This document shows, one piece after another, positions 51,361-59,243 of a stretch of DNA of 64,000 nucleotides; positions within the stretch are counted from its first letter, which is position 1; each line of letters opens with the position of its first letter. Below the pieces are notes generated by a model. It was not told the origin of the DNA, ran no database searches, and saw nothing but the letters and a program-made list of their open reading frames with translations. Origin of the DNA: an uncultured Clostridia bacterium (GTDB lineage Bacteria > Bacillota > Clostridia > Lachnospirales > Anaerotignaceae); the NCBI GenBank assembly GCA_937901125.1, contig CALCGT010000006.1, positions 1 through 64,000 on the forward strand, written 5' to 3'. A program made the translations under genes and the position numbers.

Positions 51361-52032
51361 ATGGAAAATAGTAGTCAATATATAAGAAAAAAACTATTAG
51401 AAAAATTTGAATTTCAGAATTATGGACATGCTTTGGAAATATTATATGAGGCATTTCCTCAGGAATGGGAGGAGATACAGGATTGTTTAGAACAACTGCT
51501 TATTTCTATAGATGATTTAAAAGCAGCTGGTGGGAATGAAACAGCAATTCCTAAAAAATTTGATGATATTTTATATCCTTTGGGTTGGAGGGAAATCAGA
51601 ATCACGGGTGATTTACTGGTAAAGATGTATCCAAGAAAGGCGAATCAAAGGGGACGTTTTTCAGAGGAACCATTTGATGAAAAAGTAATAGAAGGATATA
51701 TTGATGGACATAATATTGATTTTATTAAAGATAAAGTAGCTTTTGACTTAGAGTGGAATAGTAAGGATCAAACATTTGATCGTGATTTGCTTGCAATGCG
51801 GACTTATTTTGATTGTGGTTTGATTGAGGTTGGAATTATCGTAACCAGATCAAAGGAATTAAATGATGTTTTTAAAGAAATTACTGATAAGAATGGTAAT
51901 ACTTTAATCAAAAAATATGGAGCAAGTACAACGTGGATGGGAAAATTAGAGTATAGATTAAAGTCGCGAAGAAATGGCGGATGTCCAATTTTGGCTATTG
52001 GAATCAAGAAAACTTGTGTAGAGGGGTACTAA
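51361..52032 (+). CDS. BglII/BstYI-family type II restriction endonuclease (predicted)
   Basis: The ATG at 51361 follows TGAGGTGA. The 223-residue protein resembles the BglII/BstYI endonuclease family: GYIDGHNIDFIKDKVAFDLE is followed by WNSKDQTFDRDL, giving a metal-binding D120 and E131 arranged as in BglII (D-x(n)-E-x-Q), here with N133 in the third place. The gene is clearly more AT-rich than its neighbours and ends 3 bp before a DNA methyltransferase gene, the expected arrangement of a type II system. The recognition site cannot be read from sequence; relatives cut around GATC cores. Confidence 0.8.
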   Translation: MENSSQYIRKKLLEKFEFQNYGHALEILYEAFPQEWEEIQDCLEQLLISIDDLKAAGGNETAIPKKFDDILYPLGWREIRITGDLLVKMYPRKANQRGRFSEEPFDEKVIEGYIDGHNIDFIKDKVAFDLEWNSKDQTFDRDLLAMRTYFDCGLIEVGIIVTRSKELNDVFKEITDKNGNTLIKKYGASTTWMGKLEYRLKSRRNGGCPILAIGIKKTCVEGY

Positions 52033-52035
52033 CTT

Positions 52036-52695
52036 ATGACTAAAGAAGAATTAGACTTAACGATAGAAGATTTTAGAAATTTTACAAATGGCAAGAAATA
52101 TAAAACAATTTATGCGGATCCACCGTGGCAATTTCAAAACAGAACAGGAAAAGTGGCACCAGAGCATAAAAGACTTACTCGGTATGATACAATGAAACTA
52201 GATGAAATAAAACAATTGCCTGTCGATGAAATTGCAGATGAAAAGAGTCATTTATATTTATGGGTACCAAATGCTTTATTACCAGAAGGTTTGGAGGTTA
52301 TGAAAGCGTGGGGATTTCAATATAAGACAAATATTATCTGGGAAAAAGTTAGGAAAGATGGTATGCCAGATGGCAGAGGTGTTGGGTTTTATTTTAGAAA
52401 TGTAACAGAGATGCTTTTATTTGGTATTAAGGGTGATAAAAATAGAACATTACATGCTGGAAGGTCTCAAGTGAATTTAATCAGATCGATTAAGAGAGAG
52501 CATTCGAGAAAGCCAGATGAATTTATTCCTTTAATTGAGAGCTGTTCATCTGCACCTTTTTTAGAGCTATTTGCAAGAGGTGATAGATGTGGTTGGGATA
52601 TGTGGGGAAATCAGGCGACAGATGATTATGAACCCACTTGGAACACATATTCAAATCATACAATTGCAAAAAAAATGAGTAGATATAAAAATTAA
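52036..52695 (+). CDS. MT-A70 family DNA adenine methyltransferase
   Basis: The 219-residue protein has the catalytic DPPW (residues 28-31, IYADPPWQF) and the SAM-binding end LELFARGDRCGWDMWGN, typical of MT-A70 enzymes that make N6-methyladenine. YFRNVTEMLLFGIKG is also characteristic. It forms one AT-rich transcription unit with the BglII-like nuclease and should protect host DNA at the same site. The pair is probably acquired. No separate specificity or controller gene is present. Confidence 0.88.
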   Translation: MTKEELDLTIEDFRNFTNGKKYKTIYADPPWQFQNRTGKVAPEHKRLTRYDTMKLDEIKQLPVDEIADEKSHLYLWVPNALLPEGLEVMKAWGFQYKTNIIWEKVRKDGMPDGRGVGFYFRNVTEMLLFGIKGDKNRTLHAGRSQVNLIRSIKREHSRKPDEFIPLIESCSSAPFLELFARGDRCGWDMWGNQATDDYEPTWNTYSNHTIAKKMSRYKN

Positions 52696-52802
52696 AAAGG
52701 GAAAGCCCGTCGCCAGGGGAGACGACGGGCTATGGGGTGCGCGCGCCACCCCGGGGCATATTGTGGTACAGGAAAAGGGGTTTCTTGTACCTCTTTAGTA
52801 TA
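52696..52802 (-). ncRNA. Candidate structured small RNA (three hairpins, minus strand)
   Basis: Three GC-rich hairpins lie in tandem: GGTACAAGAAA/TTTCCTGTACC-like, GGGGTGgcgcgcgCACCCC and AGCCCGTCG/CGACGGGCT. On the minus strand the last is followed by TTTCCCTTTTT, so it can terminate transcription. An extended -10 box (TGG-TATACT, 52802-52797) stands just upstream, though its -35 is poor. The RNA would be about 100 nt. It lacks the conserved SRP loop and does not look like 6S or tmRNA. It could instead be a terminator cluster for the methyltransferase. Confidence 0.5.
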
Positions 52803-52925
52803 CCATGATTAAAAGGAATTTGGCTTTAAGAAAAAATTAAAATTGTATTAAAATTTAATCGATTTTCCGTAAAAAATTGATTTTTTTGTGGGACAGATTT
52901 GCCCCAAATCCAGAAAAAATGGGGC

Positions 52926-52953
52926 TTGAATTTTTTTACTATTGTGATATAAT
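52926..52953 (+). promoter_or_regulatory. Promoter of the serS T-box transcript
   Basis: TTGAAT (52926-52931) and TATAAT (52948-52953) are spaced by 16 bp, just before the T-box leader. Confidence 0.7.
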
Positions 52954-52969
52954 TAAACAATAGAGTCAA

Positions 52970-53216
52970 AATAGCGATGGCAAAAGCCTGAAGGAAAGCT
53001 AAATTTTTGAAGTCTCCTGCAGAGAGCCGATGGTTGGTGCAAATCGGCGGAGGATAGAAAATGTTCCACTTTCCAAGCTGCCGGTGAAAATCGGAAGGGT
53101 AAGCCCTTTATAGCTGTTCAAGAGGTCCGAAGGTGTTTCGGGCAATCTGGGTGGCAACGCGGGAAATTCTCGTCCCTGAATTTTGTTTCGGGATCGGGAA
53201 TTTTTTTATTTTATAA
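52970..53216 (+). promoter_or_regulatory. T-box riboswitch of serS
   Basis: The leader has a long stem I and the T-box sequence GGGTGGCAACGCGGG (53149-53163), followed by a terminator stem and a T-run at 53166-53213. A TCC serine codon followed by A (53065-53067) lies on the 3' side of stem I and fits the specifier. Uncharged tRNA-Ser would stabilise the antiterminator and allow serS expression. Confidence 0.92.
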
Positions 53217-53268
53217 AAAATTTCCGGATCCAAGTGATTTTTTCATATTTTAAGGAGGTCATCAGACT

Positions 53269-54564
53269 ATGTTAGACATTAAATTTGTAAGAGAAAACCC
53301 TGAAGTTGTAAAAGAAAATATCCGCAAAAAATTCCAGGATCAGAAACTGCCTCTGGTAGATGAAGTTCTGGAACTGGATAAAGAAAACAGAGCCATCAAA
53401 CAGGAAGTAGAAGCTTTGAGAGCAGAAAGAAACAAACTTTCCAAACAGATCGGCGCACTGATGGGCAAAGGCGAAAAAGAAGAAGCAGAAAAGGTAAAAG
53501 CACAGATTGCTGCTGAAGCAGAAAGAGTAGAAGTTCTGAGCGTAAGAGAAAAAGAAGTAGAAGAACGCATCAAAGTCATCATGATGACTATCCCCAATAT
53601 CATCGATCCTTCCGTTCCCATCGGGAAAGATGACAGCGAAAACGTGGAAGTAGAAAAATTTGGTGAACCTGTTGTTCCCGATTTTGAAATTCCTTACCAT
53701 ACAGATATCATGGAAACTTTTGATGGTATCGATCTGGAAAGTGCAAGAAAAGTTGCCGGCAACGGCTTCTATTATCTGATGGGCGATATTGCTCGTCTGC
53801 ATTCCGCAGTTCTGGCTTACGCTAGAGACTTCATGATCGGCAGAGGCTTCAAATATTGCATCCCTCCGTTCATGATCCGTTCCAACGTTGTAACAGGCGT
53901 TATGAGCTTTGCAGAAATGGACGCAATGATGTATAAGATCGAAGGGGAAGACCTGTATCTGATCGGTACATCCGAACATTCCATGATCGGTAAATTCATC
54001 GACTCCATGAATAAAGAAGAAGACCTGCCCCAGACACTGACAAGCTACAGCCCTTGCTTCCGTAAGGAAAAAGGTGCTCACGGTATCGAAGAAAGAGGCG
54101 TTTACCGTATCCACCAGTTCGAAAAGCAGGAAATGATTGTTGTATGTAAGCCCGAAGAATCCCCCATGTGGTATGATAAACTGTGGCAGAATACAGTAGA
54201 TCTGTTCCGTTCCATGGATATCCCCGTAAGAACACTGGAATGCTGCTCCGGCGATCTGGCTGACCTGAAGGTAAAATCCGTTGACGTAGAAGCATGGTCT
54301 CCCAGACAGAAAAAATATTTCGAAATCGGCAGCTGTTCCAACCTGGGCGATGCACAGGCAAGACGTCTGAATATCCGTGTACAGGGCGCTGATGGCAAGA
54401 AATACTTCGCTCACACACTGAACAACACAGTAGCAGCACCTCCTCGTATGCTGATCGCATTCCTGGAAAACAACCTGCAGGCTGACGGTACAGTCAATAT
54501 CCCTGAAGTTCTGTGGCCTTACATGGGCGGTACAAAGAAACTGATCCCTTCCAAGAAAAAATAA
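53269..54564 (+). CDS. serS: Seryl-tRNA synthetase
   Basis: The 431-residue class II synthetase has an N-terminal coiled-coil arm (residues ~30-100, rich in Glu and Lys), motif 2 CFRKEKGAHGIEERGVYRIH and motif 3 TVAAPPRMLIAFLENN. It charges tRNA-Ser and is controlled by the T-box upstream. TAAGGAGG precedes the ATG. A terminator follows. Confidence 0.98.
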   Translation: MLDIKFVRENPEVVKENIRKKFQDQKLPLVDEVLELDKENRAIKQEVEALRAERNKLSKQIGALMGKGEKEEAEKVKAQIAAEAERVEVLSVREKEVEERIKVIMMTIPNIIDPSVPIGKDDSENVEVEKFGEPVVPDFEIPYHTDIMETFDGIDLESARKVAGNGFYYLMGDIARLHSAVLAYARDFMIGRGFKYCIPPFMIRSNVVTGVMSFAEMDAMMYKIEGEDLYLIGTSEHSMIGKFIDSMNKEEDLPQTLTSYSPCFRKEKGAHGIEERGVYRIHQFEKQEMIVVCKPEESPMWYDKLWQNTVDLFRSMDIPVRTLECCSGDLADLKVKSVDVEAWSPRQKKYFEIGSCSNLGDAQARRLNIRVQGADGKKYFAHTLNNTVAAPPRMLIAFLENNLQADGTVNIPEVLWPYMGGTKKLIPSKKK

Positions 54565-54579
54565 TCAAAAATGAAATTG

Positions 54580-54614
54580 AGCCCCTATCTCTGATAGGGG
54601 TTTCTTTTTTCTGC
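54580..54614 (+). terminator. Terminator of serS
   Basis: GCCCCTATC and GATAGGGGT form a stem with a TCT loop, followed by a T-rich run. Confidence 0.88.
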
Positions 54615-54947
54615 CTGCGAACAAAATGTAACAAACCCATCCCTGAGAAAAAAACATCTCCCCGCAAAGACGTTCTACTAAAAATGCAGTGGAGAAATTT
54701 TTTTGCGGTGGGGAAGTGCATGAATCAATTTTTGTTCTTGGCGGCACTTTTATAGGACTATATTTTTGATGCGATGGAGAATGTTTTTTCGCAGCGGCGT
54801 TCCGTAACCCCAGATTTTTTTCTAACGGGCGTTTCATGGCTTTTGTCTGTTTTCATCCTTGTGCGGCGCAATTTTTTGTGTTAGAATGGGACTATAGAAA
54901 CACATTTGTACATATATTGGGAACAAAAAGAGATGGGGGTGCGTTTT
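54615..54947. other. Gene-free spacer
   Basis: No supported gene is seen between serS and the SnoaL-like gene. A loose inverted repeat CCCCGCAAA (54660-54668) and TTTGCGGTGGGG (54712-54723) is present. The right end is AT-rich and may hold a promoter (TTAGAAT near 54883). Confidence 0.5.
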
Positions 54948-55328
54948 ATGATGCGTCAGAGAGAAGAAACAATCAAGGTTTGGTTCGATATGTGGTTGAG
55001 CGATGATATTACGCCTATGCATGCCCTTTTTACCGATGATGTGGTATACACAGAATGTTGGGGCAACCAATACATTGGCAAAGAAGAGATCGATCAATGG
55101 TTCGAAGATTGGCACAAGCATAACTGCATGAATGTTTGGGATGTAAAACGCTTCATGCATGCAGAAGATAAGACCATTGTGGAATGGCACATGGAAGCAC
55201 TTACTATGAATGGTACGACCCGTTGGATGGATGGTGTATATGTCATCGAATGGGATGAAAAGGAGCAGATCAAATCCCTGCGGGAATATGGCGCAAATCA
55301 TAGAACGACTCGTCCCTATGGGGAATAA
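54948..55328 (+). CDS. SnoaL-like (NTF2-fold) protein
   Basis: The start at 54948 is chosen because GGGGGTG lies seven bases upstream. The 126-residue protein has the SnoaL-like pattern (IKVWFDMWLSDDITPMHALF, then DVVYTECWGNQYIGKEEIDQ and IVEWHMEALTMNG), a single-domain NTF2 fold with a cone-shaped pocket. Members include isomerases, cyclases and proteins without known activity. It stands alone with its own terminator. No substrate can be proposed. Confidence 0.85.
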   Translation: MMRQREETIKVWFDMWLSDDITPMHALFTDDVVYTECWGNQYIGKEEIDQWFEDWHKHNCMNVWDVKRFMHAEDKTIVEWHMEALTMNGTTRWMDGVYVIEWDEKEQIKSLREYGANHRTTRPYGE

Positions 55329-55348
55329 TTTTATTCAGGAAAATAACA

Positions 55349-55385
55349 AAGAAAGGATGTCTAAACAGACATCCTTTCTTATTAC
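55349..55385 (+). terminator. Terminator of the SnoaL-like gene
   Basis: GAAAGGATGTCT and AGACATCCTTTC form a 12-bp stem with a 4-nt loop. Confidence 0.9.
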
Positions 55386-55395
55386 TATTTTGTGT

Positions 55396-55530
55396 TACAA
55401 AAGCGGATGCTTTTGCGAATATAGTTCCAAGGAAATGATTCCCTTGAAAGGGGAAAACTGCTGCCAGTACTTTGTACTGGTCAGTTTTGCATTGTAAGCA
55501 GTGCTACAGGAACAAAGTCCCCAAGGTCTT
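55396..55530. repeat. Modular palindromic intergenic element, copy 6
   Basis: A C-type hairpin (CAAAAGCGGATGCTTTTG) is followed by a B-type one (CAAGGAAATGATTCCCTTG), then a nested hairpin around CCAGTAC/GTACTGG, then the conserved GGTCTT end. As in copy 1, the GGTCTTA end overlaps the stop codon of the neighbouring minus-strand gene. Confidence 0.7.
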
Positions 55531-56257
55531 AGAAGCCGTAGGTTACGGAAATATTGGCAGTAATTTTGATTTTTCCATAGCTGATAGAAGTGCCGCCGTC
55601 GCCGCCTGCGGTTTCTGCCACAGCGTCTTCCATTGCCATGGACATTTTTGCATTTTCCACATAATAGGCGTTACGGGAAGTTTCGGTCACGCTTTTCACT
55701 GCACCCAGGGGTTTGCCAAAGGCCTGGGCAATGGAAAACGCTGATTTTTCCGCGTTTTTCACTGCTACCTGTAATGCCTGCCCATAATATGCGCTCTGGT
55801 CGGAAATGGAGAAGGAAACGCCGTTGGTGCCCGTTGCCCCTGCCTTCAGGGCGGCGTCGATATATTTGCCTGTGTTGTCGATATCCTTTGTGGTCACCTG
55901 CAGGTCTGTGCCGGAACGATAGCCGCTGATGGTACGTTTGCCTGTTGCGTCATCGTAGTTATACATAGGATAGACGGAAGTATAGGTGGTTACGATGTTT
56001 TCTTTTGCCACGCCAAGCTCTTCCATGGCTTTTGTGACAGACTGCACGATCTTATTGCTTTCTTTTTGTGCCGCCTGAGAGGTTTTTCCCGTGGTTTCCA
56101 CGCTCAGGTAAATTTCGGCTGTATCAGGGTCAGCCTGTACGATGCCGGTCCCGTTTACGTTGATCTCGCCTTCTGCGGCGTAGGCCATGCAAGTGCCGCC
56201 GATGGCCAGAGCCACTGTTGCTGTCAGCACAGCCAATGCTTTTTTCCATTTTTTCAT
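55529..56257 (-). CDS. Secreted SIMPL domain (DUF541) protein
   Basis: The start at 56257 follows AAAGGAG by seven bases. The 242-residue protein has a signal peptide ending AYA (LAVLTATVALAIGGTCMAYA) and a SIMPL domain with INVNGTGIVQADPDTAEI at its start and a C-terminal VTYGF. SIMPL proteins are exported to the envelope; some form ring or channel-like oligomers and affect stress responses. It is transcribed alone, toward the SnoaL-like gene, and its stop codon lies in a palindromic element. Confidence 0.9.
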   Translation of the reverse strand: MKKWKKALAVLTATVALAIGGTCMAYAAEGEINVNGTGIVQADPDTAEIYLSVETTGKTSQAAQKESNKIVQSVTKAMEELGVAKENIVTTYTSVYPMYNYDDATGKRTISGYRSGTDLQVTTKDIDNTGKYIDAALKAGATGTNGVSFSISDQSAYYGQALQVAVKNAEKSAFSIAQAFGKPLGAVKSVTETSRNAYYVENAKMSMAMEDAVAETAGGDGGTSISYGKIKITANISVTYGF

Positions 56258-56496
56258 ACCCATTCTCCTTTCAAAAAACATGCTTTTTGTGATGTATATT
56301 TGTCCTTGCTTTATTGGACGGATGTCATTGGAAACAGTTCCCATTTTTTTTGAAAAATTTTGATTTTCCTACCTCTTTTTATTATACTATAGAAAAAACG
56401 GAGTGGCGCATTTGCAGAAGAAAAATGGGGATGTTTCTTTTCTTCTGCAAAATGCCGCTGACCCCCTATAGGGGGAGCCGTTAGGAGTGATTTTAC

Positions 56497-57420
56497 ATGA
56501 AACAGACCTTAGTCATCGGCTCTGCGGTGGTCGATGTCATTATAAATATTCCCCATCTGCCCAAAACAGGGGAGGATGTCCATATCAGCAGCCAGACCCG
56601 TTCTTTGGGGGGCTGTGCTTATATCGTTTCCCATATCCTGCGCCATTTTGGCGCGCCCTATAGCCTTTGCACAGCAGTAGGTACGGGCATCTATGGGGAT
56701 TTTGTCCATAAAAAATTACAGGAACGGGGCGTGCCCATCTATGTCCGCCGTCCCGAGGAAAACGGCTGCTGCTATTGTATGGTGGAGACAGGGGGCGAGC
56801 GTACCTTCATCGTAGACCACGGAATCGAATACACCTTCCACGAGGCATATCTGGAGAAAATCGATACGGAAAACATCGACAGTGTCTATGTCTGCGGTTT
56901 GGAGATCGAGGAGGAAACCGGCTGGAACATCATCACATATCTGCAAAAGCATCCGGACTATACCATCTATTTTGCCCCCGGTGCCCGCATTATGGAAATC
57001 CAGTCCGACCGTATGGAGGCCATGCTGTCCCTCCGTCCCATTCTGCATATGAATGAAGGGGAAAGCCTTATTTTCACGGGGAAAAAGACCGTGGAAAAAG
57101 CGGCTCGTGCCATCCATGGTAAAACAGGCAATGCTGTCATCATCACCTTGGGGGAAAAAGGCTCCTATTGCTATGACGGGGTAGACCACTATGCTTCCCC
57201 GGTTCCTGCTCTGGTGAAGGATACCATCGGCGCAGGGGATTCCCACATGGGGGCAGTCATTTCCGCTAGACGTTTTGGTCTTTCCTTTGCCGATGCCATC
57301 TGGGCGGCCAACCATATTTCTTCCGCTGTGGTAAGCAATGCAGGCGGTCTGCTGGAAGCAGAGGATTTTGCAAGGACGCTGGCATCCATGCCATTGGAAT
57401 TACAGAAAAAACTGAAATAA
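56497..57420 (+). CDS. PfkB family carbohydrate kinase
   Basis: The 307-residue ribokinase-fold protein has the N-terminal VIGSAVVDVIINIPHLPKTG, a glycine pair GGCAYIVS and the catalytic PfkB motif DTIGAGDSHMGAV with D245-like base. It phosphorylates a sugar or nucleoside. CCGTTAGGAG provides a weak ribosome site, next to a lone ACCCCCTATAGGGGG hairpin. The substrate is not evident, and no transporter or pathway gene is adjacent. Confidence 0.9.
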   Translation: MKQTLVIGSAVVDVIINIPHLPKTGEDVHISSQTRSLGGCAYIVSHILRHFGAPYSLCTAVGTGIYGDFVHKKLQERGVPIYVRRPEENGCCYCMVETGGERTFIVDHGIEYTFHEAYLEKIDTENIDSVYVCGLEIEEETGWNIITYLQKHPDYTIYFAPGARIMEIQSDRMEAMLSLRPILHMNEGESLIFTGKKTVEKAARAIHGKTGNAVIITLGEKGSYCYDGVDHYASPVPALVKDTIGAGDSHMGAVISARRFGLSFADAIWAANHISSAVVSNAGGLLEAEDFARTLASMPLELQKKLK

Positions 57421-57536
57421 TCAGCAACCGACTGCACACGCAAGTCGGGTTTTAAATATATTATGTGAATGGGATGAATAGATACAGAGGGAGAGAAAAC
57501 AGGATGATATCAGCATTAAAATTGATTTTATAAAAA

Positions 57537-57563
57537 TTAGCACTCGCATATTTACAGTGCTAA
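57537..57563 (+). promoter_or_regulatory. CIRCE element (HrcA operator)
   Basis: TTAGCACTC (57537-57545), a 9-bp spacer and CAGTGCTAA (57555-57563) match the CIRCE consensus with one mismatch. Confidence 0.92.
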
Positions 57564-57579
57564 CAATCGGTGTTATATT
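57551..57579 (+). promoter_or_regulatory. Heat-shock gene promoter overlapping CIRCE
   Basis: TTTACA (57551-57556) and TATATT (57574-57579) have a 17-bp spacer. The -35 box sits in the right half of CIRCE, so HrcA binding would block it. Confidence 0.65.
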
Positions 57580-57705
57580 GTATTCGAACAAAAGAGAGAG
57601 AAAAATCAAAAAGATATCTTCCCCTGGTTCAAAAAATAAAACACCTCGGCTCTCACCAATCGTGCGAATCCATTTTATGCTATCTTTTGAAAGGAGATAT
57701 GACTT

Positions 57706-57876
57706 ATGATGATGCATAGTTTTTTGGGAGACAATTTATTTGATGAAGATTGGGCAGAAACATCACTGAACAGAGAAGCCAGATCGCCATTGAAGGCTGA
57801 TGATATTTTTCATAAAAATCAGGATTTCGACGAGGGAGACAGAAGAATAAACAGATGCGGTCCATGGCAAGCTTGA
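57706..57876 (+). pseudogene. N-terminal remnant of an Hsp20-family small heat-shock gene
   Basis: An AAGGAG site lies nine bases before an ATG that opens a 56-codon frame. Its start MMMHSFLGDNLFDEDW resembles the beginning of clostridial Hsp20 proteins, which are normally ~140-150 residues. The frame ends soon after and no alpha-crystallin domain follows. From about residue 37 the codons coincide with a type-2 repeat also present at 35.4 kb, so insertion of that repeat probably removed the rest. CIRCE control upstream supports the heat-shock identity. Confidence 0.6.
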
Positions 57877-57950
57877 AATACCCTGTTTTCCTCGGAGGGG
57901 CAAAACCCGCCCTGCGGATTCCAGTTGGAAAACGCTTTGTTTTCCAAGCC
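57814..57950. repeat. Type-2 intergenic repeat, copy b
   Basis: Blocks AAAATCAGGATTT, CGAGGGAGACAGA, AAACAGATG, CTTGAAATACCCTG, TTTTCCTCGG, TGCGGATTCCA and TTGGAAAA appear in the same order as at 35402-35535. The 5' hairpin of copy a has decayed here. The copy starts inside the Hsp20-like frame. Confidence 0.75.
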
Positions 57951-57978
57951 TTACCGCTTGTTGAAAAATGATTCATAT

Positions 57979-58018
57979 ATAGAAAGCCCCGATCCATTTG
58001 GATAGGGGCTTTATTTTA
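57979..58018. terminator. Bidirectional terminator
   Basis: AAAGCCCC-GATCC and GGAT-AGGGGCTTT form a stem with a short loop, between the Hsp20 remnant and the convergent lipoprotein gene. Confidence 0.85.
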
Positions 58019-58022
58019 TACA

Positions 58023-58445
58023 TTATTTAGAGAATTCACATGCAATAGGCTGCTCATTGACGATTAGGATGATTCGGTGTTCACCGCCGTTGATGCTGCC
58101 GCAGAGACCTTTCCATTCCACTTCTTTTTCTATGGAAGTACCGGCAGGGATCGTTTCTGTGGTATCCCGTTTCCAGTGGGATTCTCTTGTACCGATGTTT
58201 TCCTCCCATACACCTTCTTTGTTCTTGCTTTCCAGATGGTATTCTACAGGGTCGAAGAGAACATCTTCATCGGAATCGTTTGCGATGACAAATGTGGCTC
58301 TGGAAGCTTTCAGTGTATCTTCCATCAGGGTCAATGTTATGCCTTCTACGGTGTTTACATCATTAAAAACAGTTGTGTAATCGCCGCCGCAGCCGGTCAG
58401 CGCCAAAATTAAGATTGTCAGCAATGCAAATAATTTTTTTCTCAT
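58023..58445 (-). CDS. Ig-like domain lipoprotein
   Basis: The 140-residue protein has a lipoprotein signal (LFALLTILILALTGC) and one all-beta domain (GITLTLMEDTLKASRATFVI, then EDVLFDPVEYHLES) resembling the Big_14-type bacterial immunoglobulin-like domain. Such proteins are exposed on the outer membrane face and often have unknown partners. No catalytic residues are seen. It stands 84 bp downstream of the ankyrin gene on the same strand. Confidence 0.82.
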   Translation of the reverse strand: MRKKLFALLTILILALTGCGGDYTTVFNDVNTVEGITLTLMEDTLKASRATFVIANDSDEDVLFDPVEYHLESKNKEGVWEENIGTRESHWKRDTTETIPAGTSIEKEVEWKGLCGSINGGEHRIILIVNEQPIACEFSK

Positions 58446-58529
58446 GTAGAATCATCCCTTCTTGTTTTTGTTCCTGCTTTGTTGATTGTACCATATTTTA
58501 TCAACCCATACAAGAAAAGGAACAGATTC

Positions 58530-59243
58530 TCAGGGGGTTATCGGATAGTATTTTCCGATCAGCTGCTCTGTTTTGATATCCACCAGATCAAAATTTTTCT
58601 CTGTTTCGTTGTAATGGAAACGGAAATTGCGATTCAGCTTGGCTCGTTTGCTCTTATCTCCCCAAAGGAGAGGGCGGTCTTTTTCATTGAATTCTGGATT
58701 GACCCAGCCCACATAGCCTCTGTAGCGGGGGGCGCCGCCATAGCGGAGCAGCAGGGCCCGATATTTTTCCCGGAAGCGGTCCAATTCCGTCCAGTTGCCG
58801 CTTTCCTTTGCCTGCTTCAGGGATTCTTCCAGATAATCCAAGGGTGTTTCGTTCTGGTAGCGGGCATTGACCTTTGCGCCCTTTTGCAAAAGCAGCTCTG
58901 CTGCTTTCAGCATGTCTCTATCCATGGCTGTAGGCCAGACAAAGCACCATACGGCACTCATATCATCTTCATTTTTCACCTTTACATCCAGCCCATAGCG
59001 GAAAAAAAGCTCCAGCAAGTCAGGGAGATATTTTCCTGTTTCCTTTACATCGTCGTTTTCATCCACATATTCTCCATAATACTCTAAGATGGTCAGGAAT
59101 ACATTCCGTTCCATACCGATTTTATTCAGATCCGCTCCCGCCTGCAGAAGAGATTCTATGGTATCCATCCTGGGTGGAATCATTCTGGCCTCATAGATCA
59201 AACGATTTTCCATTTCGGAAAACGCAATATCATATTTTTCCAT
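58530..59243 (-). CDS. Ankyrin-repeat protein
   Basis: The 237-residue protein contains at least two ankyrin-type units (TIESLLQAGADLNKIG near residue 28 and LKAAELLLQKGAKVNARYQN near 112) with a looser one between. The C-terminal ~80 residues (RFHYNETEKNFDLVDIKTEQ) are not repeats. AAAGGGAGAAAAGGGC precedes the ATG. Ankyrin proteins mediate protein contacts; no signal peptide is present, so it is cytoplasmic. The partner is unknown. Confidence 0.85.
   Translation of the reverse strand: MEKYDIAFSEMENRLIYEARMIPPRMDTIESLLQAGADLNKIGMERNVFLTILEYYGEYVDENDDVKETGKYLPDLLELFFRYGLDVKVKNEDDMSAVWCFVWPTAMDRDMLKAAELLLQKGAKVNARYQNETPLDYLEESLKQAKESGNWTELDRFREKYRALLLRYGGAPRYRGYVGWVNPEFNEKDRPLLWGDKSKRAKLNRNFRFHYNETEKNFDLVDIKTEQLIGKYYPITP

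Larger units (their letters stand above)
57421..57705. promoter_or_regulatory. Leader and regulatory region of the Hsp20 remnant
   Basis: This gene-free stretch carries the CIRCE element and promoter described separately, then a ~120-nt leader. In the leader AAAAAGATA (57609-57617) can pair with TATCTTTT just before the AAGGAG site (57691-57696), so heat-sensitive translation is conceivable but unproven. Confidence 0.5.

Noticed and set aside
52696..52802. Identity as SRP (4.5S-type) RNA, 6S RNA or tmRNA
   Set aside because: The conserved SRP loop motifs, the 6S bubble layout and a tRNA-like end are all absent.
53272..54414. A 380-codon open frame on the minus strand opposite serS
   Set aside because: Phe-rich shadow of the Glu/Lys-rich SerS coding strand.
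57421..57717. A 98-codon minus-strand frame over the CIRCE region
   Set aside because: It crosses the CIRCE element and heat-shock promoter and has no ribosome site.
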